A DNA stretch of 64,000 nucleotides, from assembly GCA_937890525.1 (NCBI GenBank), contig CALADI010000048.1, positions 200,841-264,840 of the forward strand, in the 5' to 3' direction. The stretch's first letter is position 1, and every line of letters starts with the position of its first letter. This document shows, piece after piece, positions 41,713 through 50,587 of the stretch. The DNA comes from an uncultured Clostridia bacterium. Its GTDB lineage: Bacteria; Bacillota; Clostridia; Oscillospirales; Oscillospiraceae. Below the pieces are notes generated by a model. That model was given only the letters and a program-made list of their open reading frames with translations, made no database searches and was not told the origin of the DNA. Position numbers and translations under genes: made by a program.

Positions 41713-41741
41713 TTGCCCCCAAGGGGACAGGCGTGTATAAT
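41713..41741 (+). promoter_or_regulatory. Promoter of larB-larC
   Basis: TTGCCC (41713-41718), 17 bases, TATAAT (41736-41741), about 50 bases before larB. Confidence 0.8.
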
Positions 41742-41796
41742 GATACCAAAACGGAAGGGGGCTGGGGACAATCCCCCAGCCCGGCGGGAGGTTGCC

Positions 41797-42552
41797 ATGA
41801 ACAGCGAGATCAGAACATTATTGGAGTCAGTGCGTGCCGGAGAAACCTCGGTGGATCAGGCGATGCTCACCCTCAAGACCCAGCCCTTTGCCGATATCGG
41901 CTACGCCAAGGTGGATCTGCACCGCAAGATCCGCCAAGGTGCGGCGGAGGTGATCTATGGCGCAGGCAAGACCCCGGAGCAGATCGAGGGGATCATCCGC
42001 ACCATGGAGCAGAATGGGCAGAGCCGGGTGCTCATCACCAGAATGAGCCAAGAGGCGGCGGACTATGTGGCGCAGCACCGGGCGCTGGATTACCATGCGG
42101 ACGCAAAGGTGGGCATTGTAGGGGGGTTCCCGGAGCCGGGGGGCATCGGCAAGGTGGTCATTGCCACCGGCGGCACCAGCGATATCCCCGTGGCGGAAGA
42201 AGCGGCGCTGACGGCGCAGGTATTGGGCAGTCGGGTGGTTCGGCTGTACGATGTGGGGGTGGCTGGGGTACACCGGCTGCTGGCCCACATGGATCTCATC
42301 ATGGATGCCAGCGTCATCATCGCCATCGCCGGGATGGAGGGCGCCCTTGCCAGCGTGGTGGGGGGACTTGCAGACTGCCCGGTGATCGCCGTCCCCACCA
42401 GCGTGGGCTACGGGGCGTCCTTCGGGGGCGTGTCGGCGCTGCTGTCCATGCTCAATTCCTGCGCCAGCGGCGTCAGCGTGGTGAACATCGACAACGGCTT
42501 CGGGGCGGGGTATCTCGCCAATATGATCAACCATATGGAGGTGCGGCAATGA
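41797..42552 (+). CDS. larB: Pyridinium-3,5-biscarboxylic acid mononucleotide synthase LarB
   Basis: A 251-residue protein of the LarB family, which carboxylates and hydrolyses nicotinic acid adenine dinucleotide in the first step of the nickel-pincer cofactor pathway. The PurE-like C-terminal domain is clear: IATGGTSDIPVAEEAALTAQ, YDVGVAGVHRLLAH, DASVIIAIAGMEGALASVV and PTSVGYGASFGGVSALLSML. The N-terminal half has FADIGYAKVDLHRKIRQGAAEVIYG. It overlaps larC by four bases. The sulfur-inserting LarE and the racemase LarA are not in the window. Confidence 0.94.
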   Translation: MNSEIRTLLESVRAGETSVDQAMLTLKTQPFADIGYAKVDLHRKIRQGAAEVIYGAGKTPEQIEGIIRTMEQNGQSRVLITRMSQEAADYVAQHRALDYHADAKVGIVGGFPEPGGIGKVVIATGGTSDIPVAEEAALTAQVLGSRVVRLYDVGVAGVHRLLAHMDLIMDASVIIAIAGMEGALASVVGGLADCPVIAVPTSVGYGASFGGVSALLSMLNSCASGVSVVNIDNGFGAGYLANMINHMEVRQ

Positions 42553-43292
42553 AATGCCTGTATATCGACTGCGCCATGGGCGCAGCCGGGGATATGCTGA
42601 CCGGGGCGCTGCTGGAGCTGGTGCCGGAGGGATTTGTAGAGCGGCTCAATGCCATCGGCATCCCCGGCGTGGTCTATTCTGCCCAGAAGCGGGAGAAGCT
42701 GGGGGTGGTGGGCACCCATGTGACGGTGAAGATCCACGGACAGCAGGAGGGCGAGCATGCTCACCATGGCCACCACCATGCCCACAGCACCCTGCACACC
42801 ATGGAACATATCTTCGCGCATTTGAATCTGCCCGATCAGGTGCGGCAGAATGCCCTGGGGGTCTACCGCAAGATCGCAGAGGCCGAGAGCCACGCCCACG
42901 GCGTCCCGGTGGAGCAGGTGCATTTCCACGAGGTGGGGGCGCTGGATGCGGTGGCGGATGTGGCGGCGGTGTGCCTGCTGATGGACGCCATCGGGGCAGA
43001 GCGGATCGTGGCATCGGCTGTCCATGTGGGCAGCGGCACGGTGCATTGTGCCCATGGGGAGCTGCCGGTTCCGGCACCTGCCACGGCGTATCTTCTGCGG
43101 GATGTGCCCAGCTATGGCGGCGAGATCCGGGGGGAGCTTTGTACCCCCACCGGGGCAGCGCTGCTGACCCATTTTGCGTCGGAATTTGGGGATATGCCCC
43201 CCATGTCGGTGACGCATACCGGCATCGGCGTGGGAAATAAGGATTTCCCCCGTCCCAACTGCGTCCGTGTCCTGCTGGGCGTGACCGAGTGA
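42549..43292 (+). CDS. larC: Nickel insertion protein LarC, N-terminal (LarC1) part only
   Basis: A 247-residue protein matching the first domain of LarC, which inserts nickel into the pincer cofactor in a CTP-dependent way. MKCLYIDCAMGAAGDMLTGALL is the family start; VHFHEVGALDAVADV and ELCTPTGAALLTHFA follow. A histidine cluster (HAHHGHHHAHS, residues 70-80) fits nickel binding. Full-length LarC has about 400 residues, made in some species by a frameshift between LarC1 and LarC2. Here the frame stops after RPNCVRVLLGVTE, and a terminator hairpin follows within 15 bases, so no LarC2 is encoded next to it. Confidence 0.88.
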   Translation: MKCLYIDCAMGAAGDMLTGALLELVPEGFVERLNAIGIPGVVYSAQKREKLGVVGTHVTVKIHGQQEGEHAHHGHHHAHSTLHTMEHIFAHLNLPDQVRQNALGVYRKIAEAESHAHGVPVEQVHFHEVGALDAVADVAAVCLLMDAIGAERIVASAVHVGSGTVHCAHGELPVPAPATAYLLRDVPSYGGEIRGELCTPTGAALLTHFASEFGDMPPMSVTHTGIGVGNKDFPRPNCVRVLLGVTE

Positions 43293-43305
43293 TAAAATCG
43301 TGCAA

Positions 43306-43341
43306 AGATCCCCGGCGGTTCTGATGAACTGCCGGGGATCT
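43306..43341 (+). terminator. Terminator after larC
   Basis: Perfect 15-bp stem AGATCCCCGGCGGTT / AACTGCCGGGGATCT with a CTGATG loop (the GCC/GGC pairing includes one wobble-free core); T-run weak. Confidence 0.75.
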
Positions 43342-43403
43342 GTTATGCAAGACCGAACCGGGGAACCTCCAGCGGTGATGATCGCTCCGCCCACGGCGCA
43401 GGG

Positions 43404-43436
43404 ACAAAAAAGCAGACCCTCCGGGGGAGGGTCTGC
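43404..43436 (-). terminator. Terminator of the RNase J gene
   Basis: Minus-strand stem GCAGACCCTCC / GGAGGGTCTGC followed by TTTTTTG, about 20 bases after the stop codon. Confidence 0.92.
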
Positions 43437-43457
43437 CGGGGAATATACAGGTGATGC

Positions 43458-45113
43458 TCAGATCTCCATGATAACGGGCAGGATCATGGGATTGCGCTTT
43501 GTGGTCTTGTACAGGTAGCCGCTCAGGTCGTTCTTGATGGCGGACTTGATGGTGTTCCAATCCTTGATGTGCTTGCGCTGGCAACGCTCCACGGCCTCCT
43601 CGGCGACCTTGCGCAGGTTCTCCATCAGCTCCTCGGACTCCTTCACATAGACGAAGCCCCGGGTGATGATGTCCGGGCCGGAGATGACGGCGCCATCCTG
43701 GCTGGACAGGTTCAGGCACACCACGATCATGCCGTCCTGCGCCAGATGCTTGCGGTCGCGCAGCACCACGCTGCCCACATCGCCCACGCCGCTGCCGTCC
43801 ACGAACACCTTGCCTGCGGGCACGGTGCCGGTGATCTTGCAGCTTCTGGCGCTGAGTTCAAACTGGGAGCCGATCTCCCCCACCAGAATGTGGGAGGGCT
43901 TCATGCCCATCTGCTTTGCCAGCCGGGCGTGAAGCTGGAGGTGGCGCTGCTCGCCGTGGATGGGGATGAAGAACTTGGGCTTGCACAGACCGTGGATGAT
44001 CTTCAGCTCCTCTTGGCAGGCGTGACCGGAGACATGGAGCCCTTGGCTCTTCTCGTAGACCACATCGGCGCCCTTGCGGTACAGTTCGTTGATGATCTTG
44101 CTGATGGCCTTCTCGTTGCCGGGAATGGCGGAGGCGGAGATGATGATCCGGTCGTTGGCTTGGATCTCGATATGCTTGTGGGTGTTGAACGCCATGCGGT
44201 ACAGGGCGGACATATTCTCACCCTGAGAGCCGGTGGATACGATGACCACCTTGTTCTTAGGCAGGCTCTTCACCGCGCCCAGATCCACGATGGTGTTGGC
44301 GGGCACCTTCAGGTAGCCCAGATCCGATGCCACCTTCAGCACATTCTCCATGCTGCGTCCGGTGACGGCAACTTTGCGCCCATAGCGGTGGGCGGTGGCA
44401 AGCACCGCCTGAATGCGGTGCATATTGGATGCAAAGGTGGTGATGATGATCCGCTGGTCGCAGTTGCGGAACTGACGGTCCAGACTCTCCGCCACGATGT
44501 TCTCGCTGGGGGTATAGCCCGCCCGCTCGATGTTGGTGGAGTCGGCCATCAGCGCCAGCACGCCCTTGCGTCCCAGTTCGCCCAGCCGCCCCAGATCGAT
44601 CATGCCGTCGGCGGCGGTGGGATCGATCTTGAAGTCACCGGTCATCACCACGGTACCAACAGGGGTCTTGATGGCGAAGCACACCGCGTCAGCAATGGAG
44701 TGGTTCACATGGATGAACTCCACGCTGAAGCAGCCGGCCTTGACCACATCGCCGGGCTTGTGGGTGATAAGACGCACCTTCTGCGCCAGACCGTGCTCCT
44801 CCAGCTTCAGCTTGATGAGCCCGTTGGTCATGGCGGTGCCGTGGATGGGGCAGCTCACCTGCTGCATGCAGTAGGGGATGGAGCCGATGTGATCCTCGTG
44901 GCCGTGGGTGATGAACATCCCCCGCAGCTTGCCGGCATTCTTCACCAGATAGGTAAAGTCCGGGATCACTAGATCCACGCCGTACATATCCTCGTCGGGG
45001 AAGGCTACGCCGCAGTCCACCACGATCATATCCTTGCCATACTCCAGAACGGTCATATTCTTGCCGATCTCATCCAGACCGCCCAGAGGAATGATTTTCA
45101 GTTTTTCTGCCAA
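43458..45113 (-). CDS. rnj: Ribonuclease J
   Basis: A 551-residue metallo-beta-lactamase/beta-CASP nuclease, normal RNase J length, with 5'-3' exo- and endonuclease activity in mRNA decay. The metal site is FITHGHEDHIGSIPY (HxHxDH), then GTVVMTGDFKID, and beta-CASP motifs IITTFASNMHRIQ and VSGHACQEELKII; the C-terminal domain follows. The start is TTG 45113 with AAAGGAG nine bases before it (protein begins LAEKLKIIPLGGLDEIGKN). A frame open much further upstream covers the leader and is not coding. One copy is seen; whether it corresponds to J1 or J2 is not clear. Confidence 0.95.
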   Translation of the reverse strand: MAEKLKIIPLGGLDEIGKNMTVLEYGKDMIVVDCGVAFPDEDMYGVDLVIPDFTYLVKNAGKLRGMFITHGHEDHIGSIPYCMQQVSCPIHGTAMTNGLIKLKLEEHGLAQKVRLITHKPGDVVKAGCFSVEFIHVNHSIADAVCFAIKTPVGTVVMTGDFKIDPTAADGMIDLGRLGELGRKGVLALMADSTNIERAGYTPSENIVAESLDRQFRNCDQRIIITTFASNMHRIQAVLATAHRYGRKVAVTGRSMENVLKVASDLGYLKVPANTIVDLGAVKSLPKNKVVIVSTGSQGENMSALYRMAFNTHKHIEIQANDRIIISASAIPGNEKAISKIINELYRKGADVVYEKSQGLHVSGHACQEELKIIHGLCKPKFFIPIHGEQRHLQLHARLAKQMGMKPSHILVGEIGSQFELSARSCKITGTVPAGKVFVDGSGVGDVGSVVLRDRKHLAQDGMIVVCLNLSSQDGAVISGPDIITRGFVYVKESEELMENLRKVAEEAVERCQRKHIKDWNTIKSAIKNDLSGYLYKTTKRNPMILPVIMEI

Positions 45114-45391
45114 TGAAATGTACTCCTTTCTTACATAACAGCCGCAAATATGCGGCAAAGACCGGTCACGGGATTTCCGCCGCCGAGCCCTGTATCGCCC
45201 ATTGGTTTGGAAATGAACCTGTGACGGTATTCGCGTTTTTATGTCGCCGGTGGTCCGGCGGATGATCTGCGCGGGTCTGCCCACCCGGCGCACGCTATAA
45301 GCAAGTATAGCACAATCCCGGTGAAAAGTATACACATAAATTGTAAACCCTTTGTGAGCGGCACAATTTCGGGAAAAGCAGATAAAATCTA
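45114..45391 (-). promoter_or_regulatory. Long structured leader and upstream region of the RNase J gene
   Basis: No gene is visible between RNase J and the gdpP promoter. On the minus strand there are TATACT boxes near 45304-45310 and 45329-45335 that could be -10 elements, giving a leader of roughly 190-210 bases. The leader has clear hairpins: CGCCGG/CCGGCG (45247-45262) and GCCGCA/TGCGGC (45140-45155), the second just before the ribosome binding site. RNase genes are often controlled through their own 5' leader, so self-regulation is plausible. Confidence 0.45.
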
Positions 45392-45420
45392 TTGCACCCC
45401 AGCCGGGGATTTGATATAAT
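45392..45420 (+). promoter_or_regulatory. Promoter of the gdpP operon
   Basis: TTGCAC (45392-45397), 17 bases, TATAAT (45415-45420), about 50 bases before the gene. Confidence 0.82.
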
Positions 45421-45476
45421 ATCCCGTATAATTGAGAACAATGGGTACGATTGCCCAAAAACCGGAGGTGAATCGG

Positions 45477-47453
45477 ATGAACCGAAAACTGGGCAGGCTG
45501 ATCCAGCCCGGAATGGGGATCTATTTTCTGGTGATGCTGGCGTTTGCGCTGACGGCGCTGCTGATGGAGCATCCCGTGGTGGCTGCTGCCGAGGCGGCGG
45601 TGACGGCGATGCTGTTTCTGTTCTACCAGTTCAACAAGGCCCATCGCCGGCGGGAGCTGGAGGCGTTCATTCAGACCACGACCAATACATTAGGCACCAC
45701 CGATGGGGGCAAGACCCCCTTCCCCATGGCGCTGGCACGGCTGGGGGACGGCGCCATGATCTGGGCCAACGAGCCCTTTACCGAGCTGTCGGGGTTCAAA
45801 GACCAGATGTATGAGCAGAAGATCACGGATCTGATCCCCAGCTTTACCACCGACTGGCTGGCGGCGGGGCAGAACGAATATCCCTACGATGTGACGCTGT
45901 CTGACCGGCGCTACCGGATCTACGGAACCACCATCCATGCCGATGACCCTCAAGGCACATTGCTGGCGGCGCTGTACTTCTCGGATCTGACGGATCTGTA
46001 CCAGATCCGGGATGAGTACATCCGCTCCCGCCCGGTGGTGTCGCTGATCGTCATCGACAATTATGACGAATTGACCAAGAACCTGTCCGAAAGCGGCATC
46101 TCCTCCCTCAACGCCCGGATCAACGACTGCATCACCAACTGGGTGGAGGGCTATCACGGCATCCTGCGGCGGATGGAGCGCAACCGCTATCTGTTCATCT
46201 TCGAGAAGTGGGATCTGCAAAACGCCATCGAAAATAAGTTCTCCATTCTGGATGAGATCCATCAGGTGGTCAATTCCGCCGGTGTGGCGGCGTCCATCAG
46301 CTTCGGCCTTGGTGTGGACGGGGGCAGCTTTGAGGAGTGCTACGACTTTGCCGCCCTTGCCATCGAGATGAGCCTGAGCCGGGGCGGAGATCAGGCGGTG
46401 ATCAAGGACCGGCTGAACTTCAACTTCTACGGCGGCAGAGCCAAAGAGGTGGATCACCGCAGCAAAGTGCGCTCCCGGGTGACGGCCAATTCTCTGATGG
46501 AGCTGATCGGTCAGAGCACCCAGGTGTTCGTCATGGGACATAAGAACGCGGATATGGATGCGCTGGGTGCGGCGCTGGGCGTATGCTGTCTGTGCCGGAA
46601 GAAAGACAAGAAGCATTATCTGGTTATCGACCGGGAGAATAATTCCGCGCAAAAACTGCTGGACGAGGTGAGCCAGTGCCGGGAGTATGAGGACAAGCTG
46701 ATCTCCGGGCAGGATGCCCTGCTGATGGCGGATTCCGGCAGCATTCTGGTGGTGGTGGACACCAACCGCCCCAATCAGGTGGAGTGCGGACCTCTGCTGG
46801 AGGCCATCCCAAAGGTCTGCGTCATCGACCATCACCGCCGGGCGGCGGATTACATCAACCCCGTGGTGGTGAACTTCCACGAGCCCTATGCCTCCTCCGC
46901 TTCGGAGCTGGTGACAGAGCTGCTGGAATATGTGGTGGAGAAGCAGGATGTGCTGCCCATCGAAGCCAAGGGGCTGATGGCAGGTATTTTCTTAGACACC
47001 AAGAGCTTCAATGTCCGCACCGGAGAGCGAAGCTTTGAAGCAGCGGCGTTCCTGCGCCGTCTGGGGGCGGAGACGGTGGAGGTCAAGAAGCTGATGCAGA
47101 GCGACTTCCAGACCACCATGGAGCGCTACCAGATCATCAAATCCGCCCGGCTGTACCGGCAGGAGATCGCCATTGCGGCGCTGGATACCACCACCACCCG
47201 GGCGCTGGCGGCACAGGCGGCGGACGAACTGCTGAACATCACCGGCATCCAGTCCTCCTTCGTGCTGTACCCGCAGGACGGTACGGTGGTGGTTTCCGCC
47301 CGCTCCATCGGCGAAGCCAATGTGCAGGTGATTTTGGAGGCGCTGGGCGGCGGCGGAAATGCTGCCACCGCAGGCGCGCAGGTGAAGGATGCCACGGTGG
47401 AGCAGGTCTTGGACAAGCTGGTGGCGTCCATTGACGATTATTACGGATCATAA
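45477..47453 (+). CDS. gdpP: Cyclic-di-AMP phosphodiesterase GdpP
   Basis: A 658-residue protein with the GdpP order: two membrane helices (residues about 12-60), a PAS-like region (IWANEPFTELSGFK), a degenerate GGDEF domain (VVSLIVIDNYDELTKNLSES, then LSRGGDQAVIK), and a DHH-DHHA1 phosphodiesterase. The DHH parts are VMGHKNADMDALGAALG, VVVDTNRPNQ, CVIDHHRRAADYI and the DHHA1 glycine stretch LGGGGNAATAGAQVK. GdpP breaks c-di-AMP to pApA and so sets potassium, wall and beta-lactam tolerance. ATG 45477 follows GGAGGTG. gdpP-rplI-dnaB is a standard Firmicutes order. Confidence 0.95.
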   Translation: MNRKLGRLIQPGMGIYFLVMLAFALTALLMEHPVVAAAEAAVTAMLFLFYQFNKAHRRRELEAFIQTTTNTLGTTDGGKTPFPMALARLGDGAMIWANEPFTELSGFKDQMYEQKITDLIPSFTTDWLAAGQNEYPYDVTLSDRRYRIYGTTIHADDPQGTLLAALYFSDLTDLYQIRDEYIRSRPVVSLIVIDNYDELTKNLSESGISSLNARINDCITNWVEGYHGILRRMERNRYLFIFEKWDLQNAIENKFSILDEIHQVVNSAGVAASISFGLGVDGGSFEECYDFAALAIEMSLSRGGDQAVIKDRLNFNFYGGRAKEVDHRSKVRSRVTANSLMELIGQSTQVFVMGHKNADMDALGAALGVCCLCRKKDKKHYLVIDRENNSAQKLLDEVSQCREYEDKLISGQDALLMADSGSILVVVDTNRPNQVECGPLLEAIPKVCVIDHHRRAADYINPVVVNFHEPYASSASELVTELLEYVVEKQDVLPIEAKGLMAGIFLDTKSFNVRTGERSFEAAAFLRRLGAETVEVKKLMQSDFQTTMERYQIIKSARLYRQEIAIAALDTTTTRALAAQAADELLNITGIQSSFVLYPQDGTVVVSARSIGEANVQVILEALGGGGNAATAGAQVKDATVEQVLDKLVASIDDYYGS

Positions 47454-47474
47454 CGAAAAAGGAGTCGATTACAA

Positions 47475-47921
47475 ATGAAAGTGATTTTAACCGCAGATGT
47501 GAAGGGCAAGGGCAAGAAGGGGCAGATGATCGAGGTCTCTGACGGCTACGCCAGAAACTACATGCTGCCCCGGAAGCTGGCCATCGAAGCCACTGCCGAC
47601 GCAGTGAATACCATGCGGATGAACGACAAGGCATTGCAGGAGCGTCAGGCCAAGGAGCGTGCCGAAGCCATGGAGATCTCCAAGAAGCTGCGCCAGATGA
47701 CCTTGACTGTCACCGCCAAGGGCGGCGGCACCGGACGGCTGTTCGGCGCTGTCACCAATCAGGAGATCGCCGATGCCCTGAAGAAGAACAGCGGCATCGC
47801 CATCGACAAGCGCAAGATCGTCATTGACGAGCCCATCAAGAATGTGGGCACCTACACCGTCAAGTGCAAGCTGGGCTACGAGATCGTGGGTCAGCTCACG
47901 GTGAAGATCGAGGAAGCCTGA
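47475..47921 (+). CDS. rplI: 50S ribosomal protein L9
   Basis: A 148-residue L9 of full length: MKVILTADVKGKGKKGQMIEVSDGYARNYM at the start (split here by motif KGKGKKGQ), the long helix, and the C-terminal domain with TAKGGGTGRLFGAVTNQEIADAL. It lies 21 bases after gdpP with AAAGGAG upstream and 49 bases before dnaB. Confidence 0.97.
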   Translation: MKVILTADVKGKGKKGQMIEVSDGYARNYMLPRKLAIEATADAVNTMRMNDKALQERQAKERAEAMEISKKLRQMTLTVTAKGGGTGRLFGAVTNQEIADALKKNSGIAIDKRKIVIDEPIKNVGTYTVKCKLGYEIVGQLTVKIEEA

Positions 47922-47970
47922 GCAAGGGCTGGTTACACCAAATGCCAAGCAAAAGGAGGCGCAGGTAGAA

Positions 47971-49308
47971 ATGGATGAAGAATTGACCGGGCGTCAAATG
48001 CCCCATGCGCTGGATGCGGAGCAGGCGGTGCTTGGCTCGATCCTGATCGACAATTCCTGTGTGGCAGAAGTCATCGGGATCCTGCGGCCGGACGATTTCT
48101 ATTTGGAGCAAAACCGGGAGATCTATGAAACGATCTACACCATGTTCAACTTCTCCCAGACCATCGATCCGGTGACGGTGCTGGATAAAATGCGGGAATT
48201 GGGCTGTTTTCACGAAAATTCCCGGGATTATATCCTGCAGCTCATGGAGATCACTCCCACGGCGGCCAGAGTGGAGCGCTACGCCCGGATCGTCCGGGAG
48301 AAGGCGATGCTCCGGGGACTGGCGCAGGCGGCGTCGGATATCAGCCAGATCGTCTACGATCAAGTTGGCACCCCCAGCGAGATCTTAGAGGCGGCGGAGA
48401 AGAAGATCTACGCCCTGCGCAAGGGCGAGCGGACGGATTCGCTGGAGCATATCGGCACCGTGCTGCACAAGGTCTTTGACCATCTGACGGAATTGAGCAT
48501 GTCGGATTCTGCCATCCCCGGTCTTTCCACCGGGCTGCGGGATCTGGACACCAAGATCAACGGTCTGAACAAGTCAGACCTTTTGCTGATCGCCGCCCGT
48601 CCCGCCATGGGTAAGTCCTCGCTGGCGCTGAACATCGGCGTCAATGTGGCAAAGAAGTACAAGCAGACCGTTGCGGTATTCAATTTGGAAATGTCCCGGG
48701 AGCAGCTTGCCATGCGTCTGCTCTCCGGTGAGAGCTTTGTGGACAGTCAGAAGATGCTCACAGGCAAGCTCAGCGACGAGGAATGGGGCAAGCTGGCCAT
48801 GGCGTCGGCATCCCTGAGCCAGACGGATATCCGCATCGACGATAACCCCTCGGTGACGGTGGCGGAGATGAATGCCAAGCTGCGCCGGGTGGAGGATCTG
48901 GGGCTGGTCGTCATCGACTATTTGCAGCTGATGACCGGCTCGGGCTACGGCAGGCAGTCGGAAAACCGGGTGCAGGTGGTTGGTGAGATCTCCCGATCTC
49001 TGAAGATCATGGCAAAGGAACTGAATGTGCCGGTGATCTGCCTGAGCCAGCTTTCCCGTGCGGTGGAGAGCCGCACCGACAAGCGTCCCATCATGTCTGA
49101 CCTCCGGGAATCCGGCGCCATCGAGCAGGATGCGGATGTCATCATGTTCATCTACCGGGACGATTACTACAATGAAAATTCCGAAGAAAAGAATGTGGCA
49201 GAGTGCATCGTAGCCAAGAACCGTCACGGCGAAACGGGGACGGTGAAGCTGCAATGGCTGCCCCAGTTCACCACCTTTGCCGACCGGGAGTGGAAGCATG
49301 CTGAATAA
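47971..49308 (+). CDS. dnaB: Replicative DNA helicase
   Basis: A 445-residue DnaB. The N-terminal domain starts MPHALDAEQAVLGSILIDN; the RecA-like domain has Walker A AARPAMGKSSLALNI, Walker B LGLVVIDYLQLM, and LSQLSRAVESRTDKRP, DLRESGAIEQDADVIMF and AKNRHGETG motifs in order. It moves along the lagging strand template as a hexamer at the fork. Its 3' end overlaps tilS by eleven bases. Confidence 0.97.
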   Translation: MDEELTGRQMPHALDAEQAVLGSILIDNSCVAEVIGILRPDDFYLEQNREIYETIYTMFNFSQTIDPVTVLDKMRELGCFHENSRDYILQLMEITPTAARVERYARIVREKAMLRGLAQAASDISQIVYDQVGTPSEILEAAEKKIYALRKGERTDSLEHIGTVLHKVFDHLTELSMSDSAIPGLSTGLRDLDTKINGLNKSDLLLIAARPAMGKSSLALNIGVNVAKKYKQTVAVFNLEMSREQLAMRLLSGESFVDSQKMLTGKLSDEEWGKLAMASASLSQTDIRIDDNPSVTVAEMNAKLRRVEDLGLVVIDYLQLMTGSGYGRQSENRVQVVGEISRSLKIMAKELNVPVICLSQLSRAVESRTDKRPIMSDLRESGAIEQDADVIMFIYRDDYYNENSEEKNVAECIVAKNRHGETGTVKLQWLPQFTTFADREWKHAE

Positions 49309-50587
49309 GCTGACCGAGTCGCTGCGCCGGATGCTCCGGGGCGGGGAGACGGTGATCTGCGCCGTGTCCGGGGGCGCCGACTCCATGGCGCTGCTGTGGG
49401 GAATGTGGCTGCTGCGGGAGAAATTCCACCTCCGGGTGGAAGCTGCCCACTTCAACCACCACCTCCGGGGGGAGGAATCCCGGCGGGACGAAGATTTTGT
49501 CCGGGATTTCTGCCGGTTTCACGATATCCCCCTGCATATGGGGGGTGCTGAGGTGAAGCCGGGGGCTAAGGGCTTGGAAGCCGCCGCCCGGGAAACCCGG
49601 TATGGCTTCCTTATGGGATTGGATGGGATCATTGCCACCGCCCACACCGCCGATGATAATGCAGAGACGGTGCTGATGCACCTGATCCGGGGCACAGGAC
49701 TGCGGGGCTTGGGGGGCATCGCCCCCGTCAGCGGCAGACTGATCCGCCCTATGCTGGATATCACCCGGCAGGAGGTAGAGGAATTCCTCCGGGAGAACTG
49801 GATCGGTCATGTGGAGGACAGCTCCAACGAAACCGACGATTTCCTCCGTAATCGGATCCGCCATAACATCATCCCGGCGCTGCGGCAGGAGAATCCTGCC
49901 ATCGGGATGAACCTCTCCGCCATGGCGCAGCGCCTTCGGCAGGAGGAGCAGGTCTTGGAGGAGCTGGCATCATCGTTGGATGCCCGGAATGTGCCGGAAC
50001 TTCGCCGTCAGCCCCAAGCGCTGCTGCGGCGGGCGCTGGAGGGTCTGCTGAAGCAGGGGGGACTGGCTGAGCCTACCGCCCGGCATATCCTACAGGCTCA
50101 GGCATTGGTGCAGTCGGAGAAACCGTCGGCCTATGCCCGGTTTCCCGGGGGGCTGATCCTGCGGCGCAATTACGACCGGCTGGAGATCGCCGTGGAGCCC
50201 ATCCGATTGGACAGCTGCCCCCTGCCGCGGGACGGAAGTGTCCGTCTGGAGCAGATCGGGCTGGAGATCCGGTGCTGCGCCGGGGACTGCCGGCGGGCTG
50301 GAGATCCGGATTCTTTCACGGTCTGTCCCGTGGGGGATATGGTGGTGCGCTGCCGGCTGCCGGGGGACGAGATCCGTCTGCCCGGGGGGACGAAGTCCCT
50401 GAAGAAATATTTTGTGGATCGGAAGATCCCGGCGTCCCAACGGCTGGCGATCCCGGTGGTGGCAGACGATGCCGGTGTGCTGGGCGTGTGGGGCGTGGGC
50501 GCCAATCTGGACAGAGTCCAAGGCGGCGATCCGGTGACCATTTGTTTTGAAAAAATCCCCCAACCGGGGAGAGAAGAAAGATCATGA
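49298..50587 (+). CDS. tilS: tRNA(Ile)-lysidine synthase
   Basis: A 429-residue N-type ATP pyrophosphatase: PP-loop CAVSGGADSMALLWG, AAHFNHHLRGEESRRDEDFV, TAHTADDNAETVLMHLIRGTG and NDDFLRNRIRH-type block (ETDDFLRNRIRHNIIPAL). The C-terminal domain begins near residue 340 (FTVCPVGDMVVRCRLPGDEI, KKYFVDRKIPASQR). It converts C34 of the CAU-anticodon isoleucine tRNA to lysidine so that it reads AUA. tilS-hpt-ftsH is a conserved Firmicutes order and is kept here with overlaps. Confidence 0.95.
   Translation: MLNKLTESLRRMLRGGETVICAVSGGADSMALLWGMWLLREKFHLRVEAAHFNHHLRGEESRRDEDFVRDFCRFHDIPLHMGGAEVKPGAKGLEAAARETRYGFLMGLDGIIATAHTADDNAETVLMHLIRGTGLRGLGGIAPVSGRLIRPMLDITRQEVEEFLRENWIGHVEDSSNETDDFLRNRIRHNIIPALRQENPAIGMNLSAMAQRLRQEEQVLEELASSLDARNVPELRRQPQALLRRALEGLLKQGGLAEPTARHILQAQALVQSEKPSAYARFPGGLILRRNYDRLEIAVEPIRLDSCPLPRDGSVRLEQIGLEIRCCAGDCRRAGDPDSFTVCPVGDMVVRCRLPGDEIRLPGGTKSLKKYFVDRKIPASQRLAIPVVADDAGVLGVWGVGANLDRVQGGDPVTICFEKIPQPGREERS

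Noticed and set aside
43458..45644. A longer RNase J starting 177 codons upstream
   Set aside because: The extra part covers the divergent gdpP promoter and hairpins, and TTG 45113 has a good ribosome binding site and matches the family start.
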